DNA of 8,609 bases, from NCBI GenBank assembly GCA_009885275.1, contig VFKY01000324.1:1-8609 (forward strand). Direction: 5' to 3'. The position numbers and the translations under genes are program-made. This DNA is from Verrucomicrobiota bacterium (GTDB lineage: Bacteria; Verrucomicrobiota; Verrucomicrobiia; Verrucomicrobiales; Verrucomicrobiaceae). Position 1 is the first letter of the stretch. Each line of letters opens with the position of its first letter. The notes under the pieces were generated by a model, which had not been told where the DNA came from, did no database searches, and was given only the letters and a program-made list of their open reading frames with translations. This document shows positions 1 to 7,117 of the stretch, in pieces.

Positions 1-810
1 AATCTTGCTTATGCCGTGAAACGACAACTCGTTGCCATCCAGCAAGCGGAAACAACCGAGGACGCCTTGCGTATGGCACACACCACTGCCGAAGCCATTG
101 CCCATGAAGATGCGGAGGCTTGTCGGCAGATTGGTGAACATGGACTGGCCATCATTCAATCCATGGCTGCGAAAAAGACTGAGGGCAAACCCATCAATAT
201 CCTCACCCACTGCAACGCTGGCTGGCTAGCCTTCGTCGATTACGGCAGCGCCACGGCGCCCATCTATGCCGCCCATGCTGCTGGCATTCCAGTCCATATA
301 TGGGTCGATGAAACTCGCCCGCGAAATCAAGGCGCTCGACTCACGGCGTGGGAACTTTCGCAGCAAGGTGTACCGCATACCATCATTGCCGACAATACAG
401 GCGGACATCTCATGCAGCACGGGATGGTCGATATGGTCATCACTGGCGCCGATCGCGTCACCAGTACCGGAGATGTTGCCAACAAGATCGGCACCTATTT
501 GAAAGCTTTAGCGGCGCATGACAATCAAATCCCCTTCTATGTCGCCCTGCCCTCCAGTACGCTGGACTGGACGATGCAAGATGGCCTAAATGAAATACCC
601 ATTGAGCAACGCGATGCCGATGAAGTCGGCGTCGTGGAAGGACTGACCGCCGCCGGAAAACTGGAAAACGTGCGCCTTTTCCCCGCCACCAGTGCCGCTG
701 CCAATTATGCCTTTGATGTGACTCCTGCTCGACTCGTCACTGGATTGATCACCGAACGGGGTGTTTGCGGCGCCAATGTTGAAGCGATAGCGAGGATGTT
801 TGGTAGATAG
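1..810 (+). CDS. mtnA: S-methyl-5-thioribose-1-phosphate isomerase, 3' part (5' end outside window)
   Basis: Isomerises 5-methylthioribose-1-phosphate to 5-methylthioribulose-1-phosphate in the cytoplasmic methionine salvage pathway. The frame is open to the first base of the window (first residues NLAYAVKRQL), so the gene starts upstream; the GTG at 16 is internal. Seen directly: THCNAGWLA with the Cys at fragment residue 71, ITGADRV with the Asp at residue 151, and NKIGTY just after. In the family (eIF2B-like fold) a Cys and an Asp are catalytic, Cys160 and Asp240 in the Bacillus subtilis enzyme. Their spacing of 80 is identical here, so about 89 N-terminal residues are missing. Both catalytic residues favour MtnA over the related eIF2B subunits or ribose-1,5-bisphosphate isomerase, although a relaxed substrate range cannot be excluded. 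No other methionine salvage gene lies in the window. It ends 56 nt before the aas-like gene. Confidence 0.93.
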   Translation, partial: NLAYAVKRQLVAIQQAETTEDALRMAHTTAEAIAHEDAEACRQIGEHGLAIIQSMAAKKTEGKPINILTHCNAGWLAFVDYGSATAPIYAAHAAGIPVHIWVDETRPRNQGARLTAWELSQQGVPHTIIADNTGGHLMQHGMVDMVITGADRVTSTGDVANKIGTYLKALAAHDNQIPFYVALPSSTLDWTMQDGLNEIPIEQRDADEVGVVEGLTAAGKLENVRLFPATSAAANYAFDVTPARLVTGLITERGVCGANVEAIARMFGR

Positions 811-827
811 TTGTTTAAACTCCGCCT

Positions 828-855
828 TTGTCATCCAGAAAAAGCTTGCTAGGGT
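828..855 (+). promoter_or_regulatory. Possible sigma-70-type promoter for the aas-like/purKE block
   Basis: The 56-nt gap between mtnA and the aas-like gene contains TTGTCA (828-833), one mismatch from the consensus -35 box. After a 16-nt spacer comes TAGGGT (850-855), a poor -10 match. Transcription would then begin around 862, giving a leader of only about five bases. The AGGGTAGG stretch at 851-858 could instead be read as a weak, badly spaced ribosome binding site, in which case the gene would simply be read through from mtnA. The call is tentative. Confidence 0.22.
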
Positions 856-866
856 AGGCTTCCCCG

Positions 867-3041
867 ATGTCCAACTCCACTGTCCACAAACTCAGAAACA
901 TCCCCGTTCTTGGCGATGAACATGTGCCAGCCAATGGCGTGCTTATCATACCGAGCCAATTAAGTTATCACGACTTATTACACTTGGAGCAGATGTTTGA
1001 AGGACGTTCCATCGTGCTGCTTTCTGAACTGAATGCGTCGCTGCATCCGCTGCTAAAAAATCACCTGCAAGGAGAAGCCACGAAGGCGTTGGAGTTTGAT
1101 CCCGTAGAAACCAATATCAAGGAGTTGCGCGAGAATATTCAAAACCTCGTCGAAAAAAGAAATGTCGTCATCTACGTTCCATCAGATACGACAACCCAAC
1201 AAGCCTCCCTTACTTCTGTATCCGGCGACCGATTAGAATACCTCATACAAACCGAAGTGCCGGTGCTGCCGCTCTTCGTGCTACACACCAATGACACGAT
1301 CTTCGCCATCGAACCGCTCAAGGATGAAGGCAGCGCCATCTTCGCCTTTGGCAAGGCCTTAAAAAATGAAGCTGCGACGGTCGCCGGCTATCTGGAGTCG
1401 CTCTTTCTTCTGGCTGAAAATTGCTTCGCGCAGAATCCGATGCTGGATCGCAATCTCGCCTATGCCTTGCTACAAGGTCTGAAGCGCCATAGCACTCATG
1501 CCAGTTTGATTGATGGCAAGGATGACTCTGAATGGCGCTTTGATAAAATCCTTGCGGCTGCAATAGCGCTGAGTAAGCACATTCAAGCCACCACTCAAAA
1601 GCAGCGCGTTGGCATCATTTTGCCGCCTGGTTTCGCCGCCACCGTGTCCAACCTTGCGGTACTCTTTGCTGACAAGATTCCCGTAAACCTCAACTTCACC
1701 GCAGGACGCGAATCAGTGGACAGTGCTATTCGTCAGGCGGATCTTGATCACTATATCACCGCAGATTTGTTTGTGCGAAAGATGCAGAGTTTCCCATGGC
1801 CACCCAACCGCCAACTCACCTTCATCGAACGCTTGCTGCCCGAAATGAAGGGCGCCATCACCAAATGGTATATCCTGGCCAAAATCCTGCCGACTCCTCT
1901 ATTAGCACTCGTATTGGGTATCCCTAAAAAGGGAGGCGACAAAGAAGCGGTGCTGCTTTTCACCAGTGGAAGCAGTGGTGAACCCAAGGGTGTGGCGTTG
2001 ACACATCGCAACCTCATGTCCAACGTCTGTCAGTTCGGCTCACGACTGAATCTGAAGACAACTGACCGCATCCTCGGCTGCCTGCCTCTGTTCCACAGCT
2101 TTGGCTGCACCGTCACCCTGTGGTATCCTATCATCCAGGGCATCGGCTTAGTCACTTACACCACTCCGCTCGAAACCAAAAAACTCGCGGAGTTGATCCA
2201 GAAATATAAAGTCACGATCATGGTCAGCACTCCGACCTTTCTGCGAGGGTATCTCAAGGGGATCAACCCCGAGATGTTAGTCTCGCTCAAGCTGATTGTT
2301 ACCGGTGCTGAAAAGCTCCAGAAGACCATTGCGGAAGCTTTTGAAGCACGCTTTGGCAAACGTGTTTTCGAAGGTTACGGCCTCACGGAAACTTCGCCGG
2401 TGAGTAATGTGAATCTCCCTGATCCGGAAGCGGAAGGTGGAACCCACTCTATGCCAAGCTATCGATACGGCAGTGTCGGCCAACTACTGCCCGGCATGGC
2501 GATTAAGGTTACCGATCCCAACACGGATGAGTCACTGCCCATCTCACAAAGCGGCATGATCTGGCTCAAGGGCGATAATGTCTTTAAGGGTTATCTCAAG
2601 AATCCGAAAAAGACCGATGAAGTCATCGTCGATGGCTGGTTCCGAACGGGTGACATTGGTCGCGTGGACTCTGATGGGTTCCTATACATTGAAGGACGAC
2701 TCAGTCGCTTCTCCAAAATTGGTGGCGAGATGGTACCGCATGAGACAGTGGAGGAAGCCATCGTCAAAGCCATGGGTCTTGAGAACGAAACGACGCGACG
2801 CATCGTCGTCGTGGGTGTGCCTGATGCTGACAAAGGCGAAGCGCTGGTACTACTGACCTCCATTACGAGTGGCAGTGTGCAGCAGGATATTCTCGATCTT
2901 CGTTACAAGCTTCTTGATCGTGGGATTCCTCCTCTTTGGATTCCGAAGAGGCTCGTTCCAGTGGCTGATATTCCGATGTTGGCGACCGGCAAGCTCGATG
3001 TGAAAACTTGTGAGAAACTCGCCATGACCGCAGGCTTCTAA
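867..3041 (+). CDS. Aas-like acyl-ACP/acyl-CoA synthetase with a degenerate N-terminal acyltransferase domain
   Basis: A 724-residue protein with the layout of E. coli Aas (719 residues): an N-terminal PlsC-type acyltransferase region (about 10-200), then an AMP-forming acyl-activating domain (about 215-724). The C-terminal enzyme looks intact: P-loop FTSGSSGEPKG (365-375), GYGLTET (503-509), GWFRTGD with Asp596, hinge region GRLSRFSKIGGE (610-621) and ATGKLD with the conserved C-terminal Lys709. It should activate fatty acids through acyl-adenylate, probably onto ACP by analogy with Aas. In the N-terminal half the family HX4D box (NHVSFID in E. coli) reads SQLSYHD, so Gln31 replaces the catalytic His, and the FPEG box reads VPSD (104-107). 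Lysophospholipid acyltransferase activity is therefore unlikely. The membrane-anchoring N-terminus of Aas is also shorter here. An in-frame stop 12 nt upstream fixes the ATG start. No lplT-like flippase gene is adjacent. purK follows after 17 nt. The precise substrate is not known. Confidence 0.85.
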   Translation: MSNSTVHKLRNIPVLGDEHVPANGVLIIPSQLSYHDLLHLEQMFEGRSIVLLSELNASLHPLLKNHLQGEATKALEFDPVETNIKELRENIQNLVEKRNVVIYVPSDTTTQQASLTSVSGDRLEYLIQTEVPVLPLFVLHTNDTIFAIEPLKDEGSAIFAFGKALKNEAATVAGYLESLFLLAENCFAQNPMLDRNLAYALLQGLKRHSTHASLIDGKDDSEWRFDKILAAAIALSKHIQATTQKQRVGIILPPGFAATVSNLAVLFADKIPVNLNFTAGRESVDSAIRQADLDHYITADLFVRKMQSFPWPPNRQLTFIERLLPEMKGAITKWYILAKILPTPLLALVLGIPKKGGDKEAVLLFTSGSSGEPKGVALTHRNLMSNVCQFGSRLNLKTTDRILGCLPLFHSFGCTVTLWYPIIQGIGLVTYTTPLETKKLAELIQKYKVTIMVSTPTFLRGYLKGINPEMLVSLKLIVTGAEKLQKTIAEAFEARFGKRVFEGYGLTETSPVSNVNLPDPEAEGGTHSMPSYRYGSVGQLLPGMAIKVTDPNTDESLPISQSGMIWLKGDNVFKGYLKNPKKTDEVIVDGWFRTGDIGRVDSDGFLYIEGRLSRFSKIGGEMVPHETVEEAIVKAMGLENETTRRIVVVGVPDADKGEALVLLTSITSGSVQQDILDLRYKLLDRGIPPLWIPKRLVPVADIPMLATGKLDVKTCEKLAMTAGF
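2931..2951. repeat. Imperfect 21-bp palindrome inside the aas-like gene
   Basis: The arms CCTCTT (2931-2936) and AAGAGG (2946-2951) flank GGA and TCC. Only one wobble-compatible position and the central base break the symmetry. It encodes part of PPLWIPKRLV in the C-terminal domain. No T-run follows, so it does not look like a terminator. Confidence 0.5.
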
Positions 3042-3058
3042 CCGCACCTTCCGTTTCC

Positions 3059-4249
3059 GTGACCGACACTTCTCTTTTTTTCGCCAAACCTTTCCCATCA
3101 GGCTCCACTCTGGGCATCGCTGGCGGTGGCCAGCTTGCCCGCATGATGGCGCAATCCGCCCTGCAGCTTGGTTGTCAGATCGCCATTCTCGAACGTCAAG
3201 CCGACTGTCCGGCGGCCACGCTGGCCAAACATCGACTTGTCGGTGATTGGAACCAGCTCGACGATCTGAAACGTCTCGCGGAAGTCAGCGACATCATCAC
3301 TCTGGAAAATGAATTTGTGGATGCGGACGCGATTGCCGCCCTTGAAGCGGCAGGCGTCTGTGTTCGACCCGGTTCCTCCACACTTCGACTGGTCCAGGAC
3401 AAGCTCATCCAGAAAGGCGTGCTCGCCGATGCCGGTCTCACGGTGCCGCCCTTCAAAGCGGCAGCGAACATCGAGGAAGCCATTGCGGCGGGTGAAAGTT
3501 TCGGCTGGCCGGTGGTCCTCAAAAAGCGCCGCAACGGCTACGATGGCAAAGGCAATCGCACGGTATCTTCAGCTCTCGAAATGCCCGATGCCTGGTGCGA
3601 ACTGGACGGAGGTAAGTCCGAACTTTTTGTCGAGGCATTCTGCGCGTTTACCGATGAACTTGCCGTCATGGTGACGCGCGGCATTGACGGCGCCACCATC
3701 GCCTACCCGGTGGTGCATACCTTGCAACGCAATCATGTCTGCGAAGAGGTGCGCGCTCCCGCCCCCGTAGTCGCCGCCATCACCGATCAGGCCATTCAGT
3801 TGGCGCTGCGGGCGGCAGAGATCGTCGGCATGATCGGCAGCATGGGCGTGGAAATGTTCCTCACCGCCGACGGCCAGTTGCTGATCAATGAACTTGCTCC
3901 CCGCGTTCATAATACTGGTCACTATACCATTGAAGCCTGTGACTGTTCCCAGTTTGAAAACCATGTGCGGGCCGTTCTGGGCTGGCCTCTGGGGTCCCCT
4001 CGCATGCGCCAGCCTGCCGCCATCATGATCAACCTGCTGGGAAAAGTTCACGCCTCCGGGGTTCCTGCCGGATTAGATCAAGCCCTGGCGGTACCGGGAG
4101 CCCATGTCCATCTCTATGGCAAAACCCTGTCGGCTCCCGGGCGCAAACTCGGCCACGTCACCGCCTTGGGTGCCACGCTCGAACTGGCTTTTCAGACCGC
4201 GCAAACCTCCGCGCAACAACTTGAATTTACGACCCCCTTATCTCTATGA
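3059..4249 (+). CDS. purK: N5-carboxyaminoimidazole ribonucleotide synthase (PurK)
   Basis: ATP-grasp enzyme that converts AIR, ATP and bicarbonate to N5-CAIR in de novo purine synthesis; cytoplasmic. Seen: N-terminal glycine-rich [12 protein letters not shown] (19-30), ATP-grasp nucleotide-binding segment [14 protein letters not shown] (about 152-165), the family YPVVH...[12 protein letters not shown] block, and [14 protein letters not shown] (277-290), a PurK signature that contacts AIR and the metal. APGRKLGHV near the end is also typical. At 396 residues it exceeds E. coli PurK (355), partly through about 17 extra N-terminal residues. The start is GTG at 3059, 17 nt after the previous stop. 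No ATG occurs in this frame between the upstream TGA (3011) and the glycine-rich motif, so GTG is the best choice, though it has no Shine-Dalgarno sequence. The stop overlaps the purE start by 4 nt, implying translational coupling. Confidence 0.96.
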   Translation: MTDTSLFFAKPFPSGSTLGIAGGGQLARMMAQSALQLGCQIAILERQADCPAATLAKHRLVGDWNQLDDLKRLAEVSDIITLENEFVDADAIAALEAAGVCVRPGSSTLRLVQDKLIQKGVLADAGLTVPPFKAAANIEEAIAAGESFGWPVVLKKRRNGYDGKGNRTVSSALEMPDAWCELDGGKSELFVEAFCAFTDELAVMVTRGIDGATIAYPVVHTLQRNHVCEEVRAPAPVVAAITDQAIQLALRAAEIVGMIGSMGVEMFLTADGQLLINELAPRVHNTGHYTIEACDCSQFENHVRAVLGWPLGSPRMRQPAAIMINLLGKVHASGVPAGLDQALAVPGAHVHLYGKTLSAPGRKLGHVTALGATLELAFQTAQTSAQQLEFTTPLSL

Positions 4250-4773
4250 AAAAGAAAGTAGCACCTACCGTGGGCATCATCATGGGCAGCGACTCCGACT
4301 GGCCTACCATGAAACTGGCCGCCGAAGCCTGTGCCGAATTTGCCGTGCCTTTTGAGGTACAAGTCGTCTCCGCTCACCGCACCCCCGGCGACATGGCCGA
4401 TTATGCCAAGGAAGCGGAGCGTCGCGGACTGCGAGTCATTATCGCCGGTGCCGGCGGGGCTGCCCATCTGCCTGGCATGGTGGCAAGCCACACCGTGTTG
4501 CCCGTCATCGGCGTGCCGGTGGAAAGCAAAGCCCTCAAGGGCATGGATTCTCTTCTGTCCATCGTGCAAATGCCTGCCGGAATTCCCGTCGCTACGGTAG
4601 CGATCGGGGCAGGCCGGAACGCCGGCCTCCTCGCCGTCCAGATTCTTGGAGTAGGTGACAAGGTGTTGCGGAAAAAGCTCGGTGCCTATAAAAACAAAAT
4701 CGCCGCGGAATCCCGTGGTAAGACGAAGAATCTGGCCGCGGAAATCGAGCAGATTCAGCAGACGATCAAATAG
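4246..4773 (+). CDS. purE: N5-carboxyaminoimidazole ribonucleotide mutase (PurE, class I)
   Basis: Converts N5-CAIR, the PurK product, to 4-carboxy-AIR. The protein has 175 residues, normal for a bacterial stand-alone PurE. The active-site segments GSDSDWPTM (Ser15, Asp18) and SAHRTP (His44) match E. coli Ser16, Asp19 and His45 with the same spacing, and [14 protein letters not shown] follows. Partnership with an adjacent purK marks it as the class I mutase rather than the class II AIR carboxylase of animals. The late loop reads [15 protein letters not shown], two residues shorter than in E. coli or B. subtilis; from memory this resembles cyanobacterial and plant forms. The ATG lies within the last codons of purK (ATGA overlap), so ribosomes probably re-initiate here. 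The gene order is purK then purE, the reverse of E. coli. The C-terminal 25-30 residues are charged and probably helical. Confidence 0.97.
   Translation: MKKKVAPTVGIIMGSDSDWPTMKLAAEACAEFAVPFEVQVVSAHRTPGDMADYAKEAERRGLRVIIAGAGGAAHLPGMVASHTVLPVIGVPVESKALKGMDSLLSIVQMPAGIPVATVAIGAGRNAGLLAVQILGVGDKVLRKKLGAYKNKIAAESRGKTKNLAAEIEQIQQTIK
4589..4603. repeat. Perfect 15-bp palindrome (odd centre) inside purE
   Basis: Arms TCGCTAC and GTAGCGA are separated by a single G. The sequence lies in the codons for the VATVAIG segment of PurE, eight bases upstream of a second inverted repeat. It could be a DNA-level symmetry, or chance in a GC-rich coding region. No known operator motif is recognised. Confidence 0.5.
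4611..4628. repeat. Strong GC hairpin (7-bp stem, 4-nt loop) inside purE
   Basis: AGGCCGG, loop AACG, CCGGCCT: a perfect seven-base-pair stem that can be extended past one C-C mismatch by three further pairs. It codes for the GRNAGLL part of PurE. No T-run follows, so it is not a standard intrinsic terminator. It could slow ribosomes, protect the mRNA from 3' exonucleases, or have no function. Confidence 0.5.
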
Positions 4774-4782
4774 GGCTTGGTA

Positions 4783-6468
4783 TCAAACCGGGGCACTCAG
4801 CTTGCCAACCACGCGGCTGAGATAAGGGAACAGTTGTTTCTTGCGACTTACAACGCCCTTCAATTCAAAGACATGATGCTTGAGCTCAGGATATTCGATG
4901 GAATCAATCGCTGATTCATTGCCTGCGACGATGAGCACGCTGTTGTGCCGACTAATGTCAGTGACGAGAAGACAGGCGAAATGAATTTTTCGCTGAGCGA
5001 CAATGTTCTCCAAGGCTTCATGAAGCAAGGCTTCCTGACGCCAGAACTCGGAGAGTCCGAGCTCTTCAATCTGGGAAATGCTCAAACGCCAACCATTCTC
5101 CTCGAACTCTTTACGATCTGATTCCAATGCAACCGCTGGTGATTTGTCGCTGAGCATCGATCCGGCCGAGAAAAAGTCGGCCATGAATTGATCGACATCG
5201 ATCTCAGCAATCTTCGCTAACCACGGCAAAATTTCCTGATCTGTATTGGTCGTGGTGGGGGAGGTGAGATTGAGCGTATCAGAAATCATCCCAGCGCAGA
5301 GGCAGATCGCCGTGCTGCGATCGGGCTGCAGATGGAGCATGCGATACATCATGGCAACGATCGTGCAGGTTGAACCCACGGGCTCATTGATAAAGCGGAC
5401 GGGTTCCTTGGTGCGGAGATTGCCGCTGAGACGGTGATGATCGATCACTTCTACAATATCTGCTTCATCAGCACCAGTAACAGCTTGAGAGAATTCATTG
5501 TGATCGACCAAAACAAGCTTGGTGCGAGGCACATCGACAAGATCTGACTTGGAGAAAACGCCGAGAAGTTTGCCCGTATCTTCATCGATCACAGGGAAGA
5601 GCGGCTGATGCGAGTCCTGCAACTTGGACATAATTTCCTTGAGTGGCGTCTTGGAACCAAACCGAAGAAAATCATCATGCAAGGCATCAGCAATCGGTCG
5701 GGAAAAGCGCACCAACTGTGCCGCGCTGGCAGTGTCATACGGTGTCTGAATCACCGGCACTTGATGGGTCCGAGCGAGTTGACCAATTTCATCATCCACT
5801 TCAAAACCACCGGTCACGACAAGGCAACGCACACCCGCGATAATTGCCATTTTTTGGACGTCAGGACGATCACCGACGAGGACGACGACCGTGGACTTAG
5901 GGAAGCGACGAAGCCGTGCTTCCGAAGTAGCCAAACTCGATCCCGCGACCATGAGAATAAGATTCTCCACTTCGTTGAGGGCACTGCGTCCATTAGGAAA
6001 ACTTCCATTGAGGGCCGCCAGCATATTCGTTTCGCTCGTACGGATATGACGATTGGCATCAGCATCACCAATCGCTGCGGGCATAAAAAGCTGCGCCAAT
6101 TCCTGCAAGGAGGGCATGCCCACCATCTGACCATCCTCATCGACGACGGGTACACTCCGAAAACCATGCTCCACCAACATGCGATAGACGGAGAGAAATG
6201 TTTCATCGGGGCGCGCTGTAATGACATCGCGACGACAGAGTGATGCCGCGTTGGGACGGACATCCATCAACAAGCGCGGGGCATCGACACCCGCGAGATT
6301 TAAGGCCCAGGAAGTGCGCGAATTTAACTCCCCACAACAAGCTGGTCGCGCATCCACGCCTCGTGAATCGCGAAGGAAAGCAGCATAACCGATAGCCGAA
6401 CAAATCGCATCCGTATCCGGGTTACGGTGCCCAATGACATACAGTGTTTCTGGGGTGGCGACGGACAT
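4783..6468 (-). CDS. Family II manganese-dependent inorganic pyrophosphatase with CBS and DRTGG regulatory domains
   Basis: Hydrolyses pyrophosphate to phosphate, pulling biosynthetic reactions forward. The DHH-family catalytic domain is split. GHRNPDTDA (His14, Asp18, Asp20) is followed by an insert with CBS 1 (about 77-130), a DRTGG-like domain (about 168-256) and CBS 2 (about 278-312). Then come VDHNE (Asp322), IDHHR (Asp343, His344, His345), GMISDTL (Asp397) and the DHHA2 substrate motif SRKKQ (541-545). These match B. subtilis metal ligands His9, Asp13, Asp15, Asp75, His97 and Asp149, so the enzyme looks active. CBS-pyrophosphatases of Clostridium and relatives, about 550 residues when DRTGG is present, are inhibited by AMP/ADP and activated by ATP or diadenosine polyphosphates; similar control is inferred here. 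An in-frame stop 15 nt upstream supports this ATG. It starts 7 nt after the leuD stop, so it is probably the last gene of a leuC-leuD transcript. Confidence 0.94.
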   Translation of the reverse strand: MSVATPETLYVIGHRNPDTDAICSAIGYAAFLRDSRGVDARPACCGELNSRTSWALNLAGVDAPRLLMDVRPNAASLCRRDVITARPDETFLSVYRMLVEHGFRSVPVVDEDGQMVGMPSLQELAQLFMPAAIGDADANRHIRTSETNMLAALNGSFPNGRSALNEVENLILMVAGSSLATSEARLRRFPKSTVVVLVGDRPDVQKMAIIAGVRCLVVTGGFEVDDEIGQLARTHQVPVIQTPYDTASAAQLVRFSRPIADALHDDFLRFGSKTPLKEIMSKLQDSHQPLFPVIDEDTGKLLGVFSKSDLVDVPRTKLVLVDHNEFSQAVTGADEADIVEVIDHHRLSGNLRTKEPVRFINEPVGSTCTIVAMMYRMLHLQPDRSTAICLCAGMISDTLNLTSPTTTNTDQEILPWLAKIAEIDVDQFMADFFSAGSMLSDKSPAVALESDRKEFEENGWRLSISQIEELGLSEFWRQEALLHEALENIVAQRKIHFACLLVTDISRHNSVLIVAGNESAIDSIEYPELKHHVFELKGVVSRKKQLFPYLSRVVGKLSAPV

Positions 6469-6475
6469 GGACGAA

Positions 6476-7072
6476 TTAAATCACACCCAGCTCGCGGATC
6501 TTTTTATCCACAGCAACTTTGTTGTTTAACAACCCGACGATAGGGTCCCAATGACCTGTCGTCAGGGCATCGAGGGCGGTGTCCGGAAGCGAAATGGGGA
6601 ACTCCTGATCTTCAAAAAATACCTTTCCGGCATTGAGGTCGATTGTCACTTCGAGAGCTGGATTGCGTTCGATTTCATTCGCCAACACAGCGATATCTCG
6701 TCCTTCAGCCACCGCACAAGGAATGCCGAGCGTTGTGCAATTTCCAAAGAAGATTTCTGCAAAGCTCTCAGCAATAACGGCACGGAAACCAAAGCGATAG
6801 AGCGCTTGGGGGGCGTGCTCACGAGAACTGCCACAGCCGAAGTTCGTGCCGGAGAGCAGAATATTGGCGCCCTTAAAGCGGGGATTGTTCAAGGGATGCG
6901 GTTTGTCGGTACCATCAGCATTTTTACGAACATCATAAAAAGCGAATTCGCCGAGACTATCGAATGTGATGCATTTCATGAAACGCGCAGGAATGATACG
7001 ATCGGTATCAATATCCGAACCTGGAACATGAACGGCAGTGCCGGCGACTTGAGTGACTTTTGCGAGGGACAT
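6476..7072 (-). CDS. leuD: 3-isopropylmalate dehydratase small subunit
   Basis: Small (swivel-domain) subunit of isopropylmalate isomerase, which with LeuC converts 2-isopropylmalate to 3-isopropylmalate in leucine synthesis. Seen: GSDIDTDRIIPARFMK (18-33), the aconitase-superfamily swivel signature with its substrate-contacting Asp and Arg residues, and NFGCGSSREHAPQAL with Cys80 and Ser82/Ser83. The length is 198 residues from the ATG at 7072, usual for bacterial LeuD. The frame can be extended upstream to a TTG at 7114, adding 14 residues (start of extension LRFLLKTHLL). That start is less likely, because family members begin close to the MSLAKV sequence. The gap to leuC is 45 nt with no visible promoter or terminator, and the pyrophosphatase gene follows after 7 nt. 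Confidence 0.95.
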   Translation of the reverse strand: MSLAKVTQVAGTAVHVPGSDIDTDRIIPARFMKCITFDSLGEFAFYDVRKNADGTDKPHPLNNPRFKGANILLSGTNFGCGSSREHAPQALYRFGFRAVIAESFAEIFFGNCTTLGIPCAVAEGRDIAVLANEIERNPALEVTIDLNAGKVFFEDQEFPISLPDTALDALTTGHWDPIVGLLNNKVAVDKKIRELGVI

Positions 7073-7117
7073 GGAATGAAAAGTTAAGAGGTGGGTTTTA
7101 AGTAAAAAGCGCAATGC

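Noticed and set aside
16..18. GTG at 16 as the start of mtnA
   Set aside because: The frame stays open to base 1, and the residues before it (NLAYA) fit the conserved family segment. The spacing to the catalytic Cys shows that about 89 residues are missing upstream.
3569..4051. A 160-codon open frame on the minus strand opposite purK
   Set aside because: Its His- and Gly-rich translation mirrors the GC-rich purK codons. PurK motifs run through the whole region on the other strand.
4774..4830. An intrinsic terminator at the purE/pyrophosphatase junction
   Set aside because: Only a three-base-pair stem could be found around 4779-4790, and there is no T-run on either strand.
5608..6243. A 211-codon open frame on the plus strand opposite the pyrophosphatase gene
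   Set aside because: The minus-strand frame encodes a complete family II pyrophosphatase with all metal ligands. The antisense translation shows no recognisable domain and is rich in His, Arg and Thr, as expected of a shadow frame.
6551..7087. A 178-codon open frame on the plus strand opposite leuD
   Set aside because: It lies over a clear LeuD with conserved motifs. The antisense product has no recognised motif, and the long frame follows from leuD codon choice.
7073..7114. N-terminal extension of LeuD to a TTG start at 7114
   Set aside because: It would need a rare TTG start and add 14 residues not typical of LeuD. The ATG at 7072 gives the family's usual start.
7073..7117. A promoter or attenuator between leuC and leuD
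   Set aside because: The 45-nt gap shows no convincing -35/-10 pair or hairpin; it is probably a simple intra-operon spacer.
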